From positions 54,355 through 118,354 of the forward strand of contig NZ_CABVGX010000012.1 of NCBI RefSeq assembly GCF_902497625.1: a stretch of DNA of 64,000 nt, read 5' to 3'. The notes under the pieces are model-generated. The model did not search any database. It saw nothing but the letters and a program-made list of their open reading frames with translations, and was not told the origin of the DNA. Position 1 is the first letter of the stretch, and every line of letters begins with the position of its first letter. Below are positions 55,300-64,000 of the stretch, one piece after another. The DNA is from Pseudomonas fluorescens (lineage in GTDB: Bacteria; Pseudomonadota; Gammaproteobacteria; Pseudomonadales; Pseudomonadaceae). The translations under genes and the position numbers were made by a program.

Positions 55300-56535
55300 T
55301 CAGTGCGCCTTGTGCTCGGCCGATGGTGCGTCCGCCCGCAGTTTCTGCACGTCGCTCACTGCCATTTCAGCCGATTGACCACCCCAGCCCTGACGCAGGT
55401 AATTGAGCAGGTCGGTGAGTTGCTCGTGGCTGAGTTTGTCGGCGAAACCCGGCATCGGCTGCATGCGTTCGAACCCGACAAATTGCTGCTCGCCGATGCC
55501 GTCCTCGATCACCCGCAGCAGGTTGCGCGGATCTTCCAGGCGCAGCGTGGTGTTGCCGCGCATGGCCACCGCAATGTGCGGCTTGCCCTCGCCCTCCACG
55601 GCGTGGCATCCGGCGCAGACGTTCAGGTAATCCTGACGACCGCGTTTGGCGCTGGCACCCAATTGTTCGAACGGCACGTCGGCGACGACTTTCGCGGCGG
55701 GCGGTTGATCGCCGAGCAGGAACGTCGCCATCGCCGCAAGATCCGGATCGCTGAGGCGCTGGGTGCTGTTGTGGAACACCGGGAACATCTCGTTGAACAT
55801 TGTCCCCTGCGCGCTCATGCCGTGTTTGAGGAACGAGCTCAGGTCCTGATGATTCCAGCCGCGAGCGGCCAGATCCGTCGCCAGCAGGCTCGGGGCCAGG
55901 TAGCCATTGAGCACTCCGCCCGTCATGCGTTTGTCCAGTTGCATCGCACCCGGCAAGCCGCGTGGCGTGTGGCACTCGCCGCAGTGGCCGAGCACATCGA
56001 CCATGTACTGACCGCGTTTGAAGGCTTCACTTTTGCCCTCGGTGGGCGCCAGCTTCAAGTCCTTGCCGTAGAGCATGTTCCAGCCGGTCAGGCCCATCCG
56101 CACGTTGAACGGGAAACTCAGGCTGGTCACCGGTGCCGGCCGCTCGATCGGCTCGAACGTTTTCAGGTACGCGTGAATCGCGTCCGAATCCGCTCGGGGC
56201 ATCAGGTGATACGAGGTGTAAGGCATCGCCGGATACAGGTTCGCGCCATCACGACGCTTGCCTTCGGTAAGTGCGGCGAAAAATTCGTCATCACTGTAAA
56301 GGCCGATGCCATGCTTCTTGCTCGGCGTGATGTTGGTGCCGTAGATCGTGCCGAACGGTGAAACGATCGGCAGACCGCCCGCATACGGCGCGCCACCCGG
56401 AGCCGTGTGGCAGGCCACGCAATCGGCAGCGCGCGCGAGGTATTCGCCGCGCGCAACCTGATCTTCTGCGTGCGCCAACAACACCGGCGCAGCCAGACCG
56501 ACCGCCAGCGCCAGACGGGAAAGTAGATGCTTCAT
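55300..56535 (-). CDS. three-haem cytochrome c subunit of the periplasmic Mo-hydroxylase
   Basis: A 411-aa exported protein (signal LALAVGLAAPVLLAHAED). Three haem sites are visible: CVACH (about residue 38), CGECH (about 187) and CAGCH (about 322). This is the alcohol/aldehyde dehydrogenase-type tri-haem cytochrome, which takes electrons from the molybdenum/iron-sulfur subunits to the quinone pool or a terminal oxidase. It starts two bases after the 2Fe-2S subunit. Confidence 0.93.
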   Translation of the reverse strand: MKHLLSRLALAVGLAAPVLLAHAEDQVARGEYLARAADCVACHTAPGGAPYAGGLPIVSPFGTIYGTNITPSKKHGIGLYSDDEFFAALTEGKRRDGANLYPAMPYTSYHLMPRADSDAIHAYLKTFEPIERPAPVTSLSFPFNVRMGLTGWNMLYGKDLKLAPTEGKSEAFKRGQYMVDVLGHCGECHTPRGLPGAMQLDKRMTGGVLNGYLAPSLLATDLAARGWNHQDLSSFLKHGMSAQGTMFNEMFPVFHNSTQRLSDPDLAAMATFLLGDQPPAAKVVADVPFEQLGASAKRGRQDYLNVCAGCHAVEGEGKPHIAVAMRGNTTLRLEDPRNLLRVIEDGIGEQQFVGFERMQPMPGFADKLSHEQLTDLLNYLRQGWGGQSAEMAVSDVQKLRADAPSAEHKAH

Positions 56536-56537
56536 GC

Positions 56538-57077
56538 TTAACCCTCCTTGACCAGGCCGAGATCAGTCAGCACGTTGCGCGTCGCGCTGTAGTAACGGAC
56601 GTAGCCGGTGCAGCGGCAGATGTGATGACCGAGGCTGTCTTCAATCACTTTTTCCAACTGGCTTTTGACGATCGGCTGACGCTGCAGCTTCTCCACCAGC
56701 ACCGTTGCGGCATTCACGAAACCGGGCGCGCAATAGCTGCACTGAAACGCGAATTCATCGACAAAACGCTGCTGGATCGGGTTCAGCGCGGTGACCTGAC
56801 CCTGCTCATCGCGGGTCGCGTGGCCTTCGATGGTGCGCACTTTCTTGCCCTCGAAATAGTGCGCGCCGGTGATGCAGGTGCGCACTTCTTCGCTGGTGCC
56901 GTCCGGGTTGTCGACGATCACCACGCAGGCATGGCAGATGCCCTGACCACAGCCAAGACGCGAGCCGGTGAGATTTTTGTACTCGTGCAAATAGTCGATC
57001 ATCGGCAGGTCATCAGGGATGTCCACCGGGCCGACGGATTGACCGTTGAGGGTCAGTTGAAGCGGACGGTTAGCCAT
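56538..57077 (-). CDS. 2Fe-2S subunit of the periplasmic Mo-hydroxylase
   Basis: A 179-aa protein with two 2Fe-2S clusters: the plant-ferredoxin type in GSRLGCGQGICHACVVIV, and the hydroxylase-specific one in FQCSYCAPGFV plus HICRCTGYVRY. It resembles IorA/NicA-type small subunits. It has no signal of its own and is presumably co-exported with the large subunit by the Tat pathway. Its start overlaps the large subunit's end by eight bases. Confidence 0.93.
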   Translation of the reverse strand: MANRPLQLTLNGQSVGPVDIPDDLPMIDYLHEYKNLTGSRLGCGQGICHACVVIVDNPDGTSEEVRTCITGAHYFEGKKVRTIEGHATRDEQGQVTALNPIQQRFVDEFAFQCSYCAPGFVNAATVLVEKLQRQPIVKSQLEKVIEDSLGHHICRCTGYVRYYSATRNVLTDLGLVKEG

Positions 57078-59901
57078 TGAGGGCCTCCTTGATGCGGGCA
57101 GAAGTGAGAGGCAGGTCGCGAACCCGTTTACCGATCGCGTGCGCCACGGCGTTACCGATCGCGCCGACCACCGGGATCATCACCACTTCGGCAATGCCCT
57201 TGGACGGGTCGCTCGGCGACAGCGGCGGGAGGATTTCCGCGGTCTGTTTCCACACCGCGACGTGCCGCGCCATCGGCAGGCGATAGCGGTTGAAGTTCCA
57301 GTCACCCTCCCCCGGCCCGCCCTCGTAAAGCGGCATGTCTTCCATCAGCGCATGGCCAATGCCCATGGCGATCCCGCCTTCGAGTTGACCTCTGACCAAC
57401 TCTTCAACCAGAACCCGCCCGCACTCGACCCACGAGTGATGGTTGAGCACCTCGACTTCGGCTGAACCTTTGTTCACTTTCACTTCCACCAGCGTCGCGA
57501 CCGGGCTGTAGTAAGTCACGGCCGCGTTGTTCAGCTGGGTGTCCGGGTAATGCGCATTTTGACGCTCGAGCAGATGGAAACCGGCGCTGTTCATCTGCGC
57601 TTTTTTCACGCTCGGGGCACCGTCGCCGTACTTCACCGCCAAACCATCGAGCGGCAAACGCTCGCGCACGCCGTCGATGCTGAACTCGGACTCGGCCCAG
57701 CTCCAGCGGTTGAAGCCGTGCACGGTCGCGCCGGTCACCAGGCCTTTTTCGTGGGCGTGTTTGGCCAGCTCGGCAAAGGTCAGCGGTTGCATGCCGTTGG
57801 CGGTGAGGTTGCCGTCGACCCAATGCGCGTCTTCGCGGCGAACCACGTAGGGGTTGGCCTGGCCGCCATAAGGGCCTTGTCGCCAGATCTGCAACGCCGC
57901 CGGCCAGAGGCCGTGGTTGAACAGCACGCGGGCCGCTTCACGGGTGGCGTGGCTAAAGTAATAAGCAGAGTTGGTCGCCGACGATGCCGACGCAATCTTG
58001 CCGACCCAGCGCGGATTGCGCAGCCAGTTGTCCTGCTCGGCCTGGCTCATGGTGTACGGGTTGCCGCCAGTGATGAGCTGCAACTCGTGCCATTCGGTCT
58101 CGCCGGTCTTCACCTCATGCGCCGGGCTGCCGAGGAAATCCGCGACCACCATGGCTTGCGACGTGGACATGCCAGTGCCGATTTCGATACCAATGTGACG
58201 CAGGTGAATGCGCCCTTCGGCGCTGAATTCGATACTTGCCATCGGCGCTTCCGAACCGGTGCCGAAGTCTTTCTGGCAGATCGCAAAACCGACGCCGTAC
58301 CAGTTATCCGGATCTTTCGCCTCGCGCTGTTTTTTTATCGCGGCGCGATTTTTCCAGACCTCGTGAACCGCAGCCTTGTCGAGAATTTCATGCAAACGCA
58401 AAGCACCGGCCGGCACCGCACCCTGGGTGTTTTTCATGCCCGAGCGCAGCGCGTTTTTCCTGCGCAGGTCGATCGCATCGACACCGAGGCGATCGGCAAT
58501 TTCGTCGACCATCATTTCGGTCGACGCCATGCTTTGCAGGGTACCGTAGCCACGCATCGACCCTGCTTCAACGGCGCGGGAATGGTAGGCGGTGACCTGC
58601 AGATCGTTCTGCGGCATGTAGTAGATCGACTGCGCCGCGGTCGCGCCAACCGCCGCCACCGATGGGCTGTAGTTGATGCGCCCGCCACCGTCGACACTCA
58701 TCTCGGCGCGGAAAATCTTGAAGCTGTGATCGGTCTTGTCGACCGCCAGTTGATAGCGGATGTCGAACGGATGACGCTTGATCCCGCTCTGGAATTGTTC
58801 GTAGCGATCATTGGCCAGTCGCACCGGCACGCCGGCGCCATACAACGCGGCAAGCGCAGCGTAGTAGACGAAAATGTTGTGGTCCTTGGAACCGTAGCCG
58901 ACCGTGTAACCGGGGTGCATGTTGAGGTTGGCCAGGCCGAAACGCGACGGTGCGATCATCTTCGCGGTGTCGGCGGCGGTCTCCAGCGGGCACTGGGTGG
59001 CGACGACAAAATGCAGGGTTTTGGTCGCCGGATCGTACCAGCCGTTGCCATTGTCCGGCTCCATCGCGGCCGGTTCGATCGACGGGGTTTTGTAGCGCTC
59101 GTCGAACACCAGCCAGTTGTCCGGCGGCGTGTCGAGCTGCTGTTTCATCCTGTCGGCGTAAAACAGCCCGCGCTCGGTCAGGTTGCCGTGCAGGTTCGGT
59201 TGCGAATCCCACACCGGACGACGGTTGCGCAGCATCGGGAAAAGGATCGAATCCTTGAGGCTGGCGAATTCGTCTTCATCAGCCGAGGTCGCGCCGCCAA
59301 CGCGCACGTAGCGGAAACTGCCGTAGGGATCGCCTTCGTAAAAAGGCACTTTTTCGCCGTAACGGATGGCTTTGTCATTGAATTTGAGTTTGGCCTTGGC
59401 CTGACGGAAACGCTCGAAATCGTTCCAGATCAGGATTGCCACTGGGTGACCGATGAACATCGGCACCTTGCCTTCCGGCAGCAGCGGATCGGGCGCGTGC
59501 TCCTCCGGGAAAACGATGCCGTCCTTGTCCAGGTCGGCCGCGGTGACAATGCGGTCGGGCTGCAATGCTGCGCCGAGCCACGACAAATCGTAGCCCGCGT
59601 AAATACGGTCGGCCTTGATGGTTTTCAGCAACATTGCATGGCCTTGCTGCTGCGGCCAGCCCGGCATGTCCTTGGCGCGGATGTCGCGGGCAAACACTTT
59701 GCTGCCGCAGACTTTCGACAAAGCATCGTTACGCGCACGCGCCTTGCCGTTATTACCGAGCCACTGCTCGGACGGCACGGTCACGCTGTTTTCCATCAAG
59801 GCAGCCAGCGCCTGACTGCTGAGCGGCGTGAGCGTCACACTCACCCCCGCCACCAGCCCGCCCTGAAGGAACGAGCGCCGGGAGATATCACGGTTGGACA
59901 T
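57070..59901 (-). CDS. molybdopterin-binding large subunit of a Tat-exported hydroxylase
   Basis: A 943-aa xanthine-oxidase-family protein of the IorB type. The Tat signal SRRSFLQGGLVAGVSV lies at residues 8-23. Mo-cofactor regions are visible: SVDGGGRINYSP, AVEAGSMRGYGTLQS, GTGMSTSQAMVV and, near the end, VECGRVLVEELVRGQLEGGIAMGIGHAL with the likely catalytic Glu region. Relatives oxidise aldehydes, isoquinoline or nicotinate in the periplasm and pass electrons to cytochrome c; the substrate here is unknown. First gene of the four-gene operon, 184 bases downstream of the LysR gene. Confidence 0.92.
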   Translation of the reverse strand: MSNRDISRRSFLQGGLVAGVSVTLTPLSSQALAALMENSVTVPSEQWLGNNGKARARNDALSKVCGSKVFARDIRAKDMPGWPQQQGHAMLLKTIKADRIYAGYDLSWLGAALQPDRIVTAADLDKDGIVFPEEHAPDPLLPEGKVPMFIGHPVAILIWNDFERFRQAKAKLKFNDKAIRYGEKVPFYEGDPYGSFRYVRVGGATSADEDEFASLKDSILFPMLRNRRPVWDSQPNLHGNLTERGLFYADRMKQQLDTPPDNWLVFDERYKTPSIEPAAMEPDNGNGWYDPATKTLHFVVATQCPLETAADTAKMIAPSRFGLANLNMHPGYTVGYGSKDHNIFVYYAALAALYGAGVPVRLANDRYEQFQSGIKRHPFDIRYQLAVDKTDHSFKIFRAEMSVDGGGRINYSPSVAAVGATAAQSIYYMPQNDLQVTAYHSRAVEAGSMRGYGTLQSMASTEMMVDEIADRLGVDAIDLRRKNALRSGMKNTQGAVPAGALRLHEILDKAAVHEVWKNRAAIKKQREAKDPDNWYGVGFAICQKDFGTGSEAPMASIEFSAEGRIHLRHIGIEIGTGMSTSQAMVVADFLGSPAHEVKTGETEWHELQLITGGNPYTMSQAEQDNWLRNPRWVGKIASASSATNSAYYFSHATREAARVLFNHGLWPAALQIWRQGPYGGQANPYVVRREDAHWVDGNLTANGMQPLTFAELAKHAHEKGLVTGATVHGFNRWSWAESEFSIDGVRERLPLDGLAVKYGDGAPSVKKAQMNSAGFHLLERQNAHYPDTQLNNAAVTYYSPVATLVEVKVNKGSAEVEVLNHHSWVECGRVLVEELVRGQLEGGIAMGIGHALMEDMPLYEGGPGEGDWNFNRYRLPMARHVAVWKQTAEILPPLSPSDPSKGIAEVVMIPVVGAIGNAVAHAIGKRVRDLPLTSARIKEALNG

Positions 59902-60085
59902 GGATCATCCTCTGGGCGGTTATAGGTCCGCCCTTGTGGTTGTGTTCTGGGAATCTCGAGTCGTGCAGAAGCCCTTTTTGACGATGCAAAGGGCTGATTT
60001 GACAGTGCAAAGCTGACCGAAAGGTTAACTTTATAGATTTCTGTGAAATTAGAAAACAACTGGTTACATATATCTGACCGATAGA

Positions 60086-61027
60086 TCAGAAAACTGCAGC
60101 TTTGTGACGTAACAAATCAATGAACAAGCCGAGCTCGCGGCTGATGTGTTCACCCTTGCGCAGGAGCAATCCAAATGGCGCCAACTGCACATCCAGCGCC
60201 ACTGGCAATGCGACCACCAGACCCATTTTCAAGTAGTCGCGCAACGCGGTTTCCGAGAGCACCATGATTGCGTCGGTCAGCTGGATCAATTGCTGCATCG
60301 AGTAGACCGAATTGCACTCGATGATATCGGCCGGCGTCGGCAACGCCTGACGTTGCAAGGCCTGATCCAGACCAATGCGCGCCGGACTGCTTTCCGGTTG
60401 CAGAATCCACGGCCAGCCGCTGACCAGTTCCGCCAAATCGATTTTTTTGCGTTTCACCAGCGGATGGCCGGCGTGCACCACCACCAACAGCCGCTCGTTG
60501 CCCAACTGCTCGAACTGGTAATGCTCACTGTCGGTGGCAGCGTTGCGCCGGGCGATGGCGAGGTCGATGCGGCCCTGTTCCAGTAGCTGGATAACCTGGT
60601 CACTGGTGTCGCCCATGATGCGAATGCGCAGTTGCGGGTTGAGCGATTTGATTTCGGCAATCGAGTCCATCACCAGGTCCGGCGCGGCGCCCATGATCGT
60701 GCCGATGGAGAGGTAACCGTAGCCGCCCTGCTGGCGTGCGATCAGGTCCTCGGCGCAGCGGTCGAGCCCGCTGATCGCCGATTCGGCGAACCGGATCAAC
60801 TCGCTGCCCAAGGCTGTCGGGCGCATTCCGCGCGGCAGGCGTTCGAACAGGTTGCAGCCGAACATGTCCTCGATTTCGTGCAGCATCCGCGTGGCGGCCG
60901 GTTGCGACATGTTCAGGCTTTGCGAGGCGCGGTGCAGATTCTGACTGCTGCTGAGCGCGACAAGCATGTGCAGATGCTTGTAGCGCAGGCGGTTGAGCAG
61001 GCTGCGGGAAATGGCAGGAGTGGTCAT
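60086..61027 (-). CDS. LysR-family transcriptional regulator
   Basis: A 313-aa LTTR. N-terminal HTH: RYKHLHMLVALSSSQNLHRASQSLNMSQPAATRMLHEIE, then the linker helix and the effector domain (GYLSIGTIMGAAPDLVMDSI, RIDLAIARRN). It resembles GbpR-type regulators of sugar genes. It is divergent from the transporter-rhmD-rhmA genes with a 125-base gap carrying a perfect LysR box, so it most likely controls those; it also lies on the same strand upstream of the Mo-hydroxylase operon. Confidence 0.92.
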   Translation of the reverse strand: MTTPAISRSLLNRLRYKHLHMLVALSSSQNLHRASQSLNMSQPAATRMLHEIEDMFGCNLFERLPRGMRPTALGSELIRFAESAISGLDRCAEDLIARQQGGYGYLSIGTIMGAAPDLVMDSIAEIKSLNPQLRIRIMGDTSDQVIQLLEQGRIDLAIARRNAATDSEHYQFEQLGNERLLVVVHAGHPLVKRKKIDLAELVSGWPWILQPESSPARIGLDQALQRQALPTPADIIECNSVYSMQQLIQLTDAIMVLSETALRDYLKMGLVVALPVALDVQLAPFGLLLRKGEHISRELGLFIDLLRHKAAVF

Positions 61028-61044
61028 GGCGAACTCTTTTTATC

Positions 61045-61061
61045 GATACCTTCAAGGTATC
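61045..61061. promoter_or_regulatory. LysR-type recognition site in the divergent promoter
   Basis: GATACCTTCAAGGTATC is a perfect 17-base palindrome (8-1-8) containing ATAC-N7-GTAT, the LTTR recognition-site consensus. It lies 17 bases upstream of the LysR start and 91 bases before the transporter ATG, a position suited to autoregulation and divergent activation. Confidence 0.75.
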
Positions 61062-61152
61062 AGTTGTTAGCTAGATTCGATTTGTAACGCATCGATTAGC
61101 GGCCGTACAGTCTTCCTCATAAGAACAAATGCCCTACCGAAGGAACACTGCG

Positions 61153-62448
61153 ATGAATACTCTGCCCGCGCCTCTGCTCGCCAAGATTTCCTGGCGGCTT
61201 CTGCCCTTCCTGCTGTTGATGTACATCATGGCCTTTCTCGACCGCGCCAACGTCGGGTTCGCCAAACAAGCCTTTCAAGCCGACACCGGCATCAGCGACG
61301 CCGCCTTCGCCTTCGGCGCCGGGGTGTTCTTCGTCGGTTATGCGCTGCTTGAAGTCCCCAGCAATCTGATCCTGCACCGTGTTGGCGCCCGCTTGTGGAT
61401 GTGCCGCATCATGGTCACCTGGGGCCTGGTTTCCGCCGCCATGGTGTTTGCTCACAACGAAACCACCTTTTACGTACTGCGCTTTCTGCTGGGCGTGGCC
61501 GAAGCCGGATTCTTCCCTGGCGTCATCCTGTACCTCACCTATTGGTTCCCGAATGCCGTGCGCGGCAAGGCCATGGGCTTCTTCTACTTCGGCGCGCCGC
61601 TGGCGTTCATTTTCGGCAGTCCGCTGTCGGGACTGTTGCTGGAAATGGATGGCTTCGCCGGTTTCCATGGCTGGCAGTGGCTGTTTGCAGTCGAAGGCTT
61701 GATGGCCACCGCCGTGGGCATCTGGGCCTATTGGTACCTGGACAATCGCCCGGCCGACGCCAAGTGGCTGAGCGCTGACGAACGTCAACAAATCCAGACC
61801 CTGCTCGATCAGGAAGACAGCCACAAACAGAATCACGGCCGCAGCCTGCTCAACGTGCTGTGCCAACCGTCGGTGCTGTACTTGTGCCTGATTTATCTGC
61901 TGATTCAGGCCAGCGTCTACGGCGTGGTGTTTTACCTGCCGACCCAGGTCGGTGGCTTGCTTGGCACCAAAGTCGGTTTGATGGTCGGACTGGTCACCGC
62001 GATCCCATGGATCTGCGCGATCGTCGCGGCGTATTTCATCCCCGGCTACAGCGACCGCACCGGTGAACGTCGGCGCACCGCATGCCTGACCTTGCTGATG
62101 TCGGCCGCCGGAATTGCCTGCTCGGTGACGTTCAGCAGCCCGTTCCTCGGCATCATTGCGCTGTGCTTCGCGGCCTCCGGCTTCATCGCCGTGCAACCGG
62201 TGTTCTGGACCTTCCCGTCCAGCTACCTCGCCGGCAGCGCTGCCGCCGCCGGCATCGCCCTGATCAACTCGTTCGGCGCCCTCGGCGGCTTCATCGCCCC
62301 GGTGCTGAAGAACTGGGCGGAAGGTGCCTTCCACTCACCGGCCGCCGGTCCGTACCTGCTGGCCTCCACCACTGTCATCGCCGCGTTGCTGGTGCTGGGC
62401 GTCCGCCCGCCCGGGCACAAAGCCTCGAACAAACCGGCCACCGTTTAA
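61153..62448 (+). CDS. MFS transporter, anion:cation symporter family (L-rhamnonate or related acid)
   Basis: A 431-aa twelve-helix MFS protein with the ACS-family signature near helix 1, [20 protein letters not shown], and [17 protein letters not shown] in the central loop. Family members import sugar acids and aromatic acids; placement directly before rhmD and rhmA points to L-rhamnonate (an RhmT role). The ATG at 61153 has AAGGAA nine bases ahead. Sixteen bases separate it from rhmD. Confidence 0.88.
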   Translation: MNTLPAPLLAKISWRLLPFLLLMYIMAFLDRANVGFAKQAFQADTGISDAAFAFGAGVFFVGYALLEVPSNLILHRVGARLWMCRIMVTWGLVSAAMVFAHNETTFYVLRFLLGVAEAGFFPGVILYLTYWFPNAVRGKAMGFFYFGAPLAFIFGSPLSGLLLEMDGFAGFHGWQWLFAVEGLMATAVGIWAYWYLDNRPADAKWLSADERQQIQTLLDQEDSHKQNHGRSLLNVLCQPSVLYLCLIYLLIQASVYGVVFYLPTQVGGLLGTKVGLMVGLVTAIPWICAIVAAYFIPGYSDRTGERRRTACLTLLMSAAGIACSVTFSSPFLGIIALCFAASGFIAVQPVFWTFPSSYLAGSAAAAGIALINSFGALGGFIAPVLKNWAEGAFHSPAAGPYLLASTTVIAALLVLGVRPPGHKASNKPATV

Positions 62449-62464
62449 CCTGAGGAGTCACACC

Positions 62465-63649
62465 ATGGGCATTCCAACCATCAAACACGTGCGCGCATTC
62501 ACCCTGCGTGGTGGCGGAGCGGATTATCACGATCAGGCGGACGGCCACTGGATCGACGATCACATTGCCACGCCAATGAGCAAATACCCCGAGTACCGCC
62601 AGAGCCGTCGCACGTTCGGCATTAATGTGCTCGGTACGCTGGTGGTCGAGATCGAGGCCAGCGATGGCACGGTCGGGTTTGCCGTGACCACCGGGGGCGA
62701 ACCTGCCGCTTACATCGTCGAGAATCACCTGGCGCGGTTCCTTGAAGGCGCGCGGGTGACTGACATCGAAAAAATCTGGGACCAGATGTACCAGTCGACC
62801 CTGTATTACGGGCGCAAAGGCATCGTCATCAACACCATTTCCGGGGTCGACCTGGCGCTCTGGGATTTGCTCGGCAAGATCCGTCAGGAACCGGTGCATC
62901 AATTGCTCGGCGGTGCGGTACGCGATGAACTGCAGTTCTACGCCACCGGCGCCCGCCCGGACCTGGCGCAGAAGATGGGCTTCATCGGCGGCAAGATGCC
63001 CTTGCACCACGGCCCGGCCGAAGGTGAGGAAGGCCTGCGCAAAAACCTTGAAGAGCTGGCGACCATGCGCGAGCGGGTCGGCCCGGATTTCTGGCTGATG
63101 CTCGATTGCTGGATGAGCCTGGACCTCAACTACGCCACCAAACTGGCGGTCGGTGCCCATGAATATGGCTTGAAGTGGATCGAGGAGGCGCTGCCGCCGG
63201 ACGATTACTGGGGCTACGCCGCGCTGCGCAACAATGTACCCAAAGGCATGCTGGTGACCACCGGCGAACACGAAGCGACCCGCTGGGGTTTTCGCATGCT
63301 GCTGGAGATGGGTTGCTGCGACATCATTCAGCCGGATGTCGGCTGGTGTGGCGGCATCACCGAACTGGTGAAGATTTCCGCCCTGGCCGATGCGCACAAC
63401 GCGCTGGTCATTCCCCACGGCTCTTCGGTGTACAGCTATCACTTTGTCGCGACGCGGCATAACAGCCCGTTTGCCGAGTTCCTGATGATGGCGCCGAAGG
63501 CTGATCAAGTGGTGCCGATGTTCCACCCGCAATTGCTCGGCGAGCCGGTACCCGTCAACGGTCGCATGCGCCTGTCCGCCCTCGACCAGCCCGGTTTTGG
63601 CGTGACGCTCAATCCGGAATGCCAACTGCATCGGCCTTACAACCGCTGA
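62465..63649 (+). CDS. rhmD: L-rhamnonate dehydratase
   Basis: A 394-aa enolase-superfamily enzyme, aligning throughout with E. coli Rhm[57 protein letters not shown], the metal ligands in [16 protein letters not shown] and TTGEHEA, and catalytic His in [11 protein letters not shown]. It dehydrates L-rhamnonate to 2-keto-3-deoxy-L-rhamnonate. GAGG lies ahead of the ATG. The rhmA aldolase follows after 13 bases. Confidence 0.95.
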   Translation: MGIPTIKHVRAFTLRGGGADYHDQADGHWIDDHIATPMSKYPEYRQSRRTFGINVLGTLVVEIEASDGTVGFAVTTGGEPAAYIVENHLARFLEGARVTDIEKIWDQMYQSTLYYGRKGIVINTISGVDLALWDLLGKIRQEPVHQLLGGAVRDELQFYATGARPDLAQKMGFIGGKMPLHHGPAEGEEGLRKNLEELATMRERVGPDFWLMLDCWMSLDLNYATKLAVGAHEYGLKWIEEALPPDDYWGYAALRNNVPKGMLVTTGEHEATRWGFRMLLEMGCCDIIQPDVGWCGGITELVKISALADAHNALVIPHGSSVYSYHFVATRHNSPFAEFLMMAPKADQVVPMFHPQLLGEPVPVNGRMRLSALDQPGFGVTLNPECQLHRPYNR

Positions 63650-63662
63650 GAAAGGATTTGCC

Positions 63663-64000
63663 ATGAACATGCCGCATAACGCATTCAAAGCGGCGCTGAC
63701 CAGCAGCGCCACGCAATATGGTATCTGGGCCGGTTTCGCGACGGGCTACGCTGCCGAAATCGTCGCCACCACCGGTTATGACTGGATGCTGATCGATGGC
63801 GAACATGCGCCGAACACGGTGCCGGGAGTGCTCGCGCAATTGCAGGCGGTGGCGCCCTACGCTACGGCGCCGGTGGTGCGCGCGGTGAATGGCGACGCCA
63901 ACCTGATCAAGCAACTGCTGGATATCGGTGCGCAGACATTGATGATTCCCATGGTCGAAACCGCCGAGCAGGCCGCCGCACTGGTCCGCGCCATGCGCTA
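63663..64000 (+). CDS. rhmA: HpcH/HpaI-family aldolase, 2-keto-3-deoxy-L-rhamnonate aldolase, 5' part
   Basis: The first ~112 codons are present; the window ends inside the gene. The visible part reads [34 protein letters not shown], then [36 protein letters not shown], with the metal-binding Glu still ahead. These are class II HpcH/HpaI aldolase motifs; after rhmD the expected reaction is cleavage to pyruvate and L-lactaldehyde. Assignment as rhmA rests on context as well as sequence. Confidence 0.9.
   Translation, partial: MNMPHNAFKAALTSSATQYGIWAGFATGYAAEIVATTGYDWMLIDGEHAPNTVPGVLAQLQAVAPYATAPVVRAVNGDANLIKQLLDIGAQTLMIPMVETAEQAAALVRAMR

Noticed and set aside
57550..59925. 791-aa plus-strand open frame opposite the Mo-hydroxylase large subunit
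   Set aside because: Long antisense shadow in GC-rich coding sequence; His/Arg/Val-rich and without domains.
61117..62334. 405-aa minus-strand open frame opposite the MFS gene
   Set aside because: Gln/Gly/His-rich antisense shadow of a clear transporter.

Overview
The window is from a Pseudomonas chromosome, most likely the P. fluorescens group. This rests on the conserved thrS-infC-rpmI-rplT-pheS-pheT-ihfA-merR-tRNA-Pro block, an infC that starts at ATT, a Pseudomonas-type rbs operon with a periplasmic nucleoside hydrolase, csrA, and Pseudomonas-type REP sequence. About 1-30.3 kb is a mobile or accessory region; 30.4-64 kb is ordinary chromosome with catabolic clusters.

1-11.3 kb is the tail of an integrative conjugative element of the PFGI-1/ICEclc class. 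It holds the 3' end of a VirB4-like ATPase, a TraU-like protein (PFL_4710 family), a PFL_4711-family protein, a small membrane protein, a TraG-N protein, DUF3742, an ArdC-like antirestriction protein and a MobH/TraI relaxase. A cargo block (antitoxin plus zeta-type toxin, a small unknown protein, an XRE regulator) sits between the VirB4 gene and the TraU-like gene. 11.8-18 kb is cargo and debris: a 506-aa protein with an apparent N-terminal winged helix and a clear C-terminal PD-(D/E)XK nuclease (the best candidate here for an undescribed defence gene), a DUF2235 hydrolase lipoprotein, IS21 and IS1182 remnants, a sugar acetyltransferase and small unknown genes, one of them frameshifted.

19-27 kb is a nitric oxide respiration/detoxification module: cupin, a 36-aa membrane peptide, a two-haem NorC, NorB, NorQ, NorD and an orphan succinate dehydrogenase Fe-S subunit, with nnrS convergent. 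It is followed by an IS1182 remnant broken by an IS66 element that is itself decayed. The accessory region stops at tRNA-Pro(GGG), whose 3' end faces the island. A terminator and two 9-bp direct repeats lie just beyond it, but no integrase gene is visible.

30.5-38 kb is the translation operon block, all on the minus strand. 38-54 kb carries a cold-shock gene, small secreted or lipoprotein genes, the ribose/ribonucleoside operon rbsBACRKD plus a periplasmic nucleoside hydrolase (with a perfect 14-bp LacI-type operator), periplasmic glutaminase-asparaginase, endonuclease I, csrA, tRNA-Val(GAC) and a PuuB-like oxidase. 54-60 kb is a periplasmic molybdenum hydroxylase operon (large subunit, 2Fe-2S subunit, three-haem cytochrome c, XdhC) of unknown substrate. 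60-64 kb is an L-rhamnonate catabolic cluster (LysR regulator divergent from an MFS transporter, rhmD and rhmA), with a perfect ATAC-N7-GTAT LysR box in the divergent gap. Starts, motifs and repeats were read by eye. Family names come from recognition of the sequence, not from database searches.
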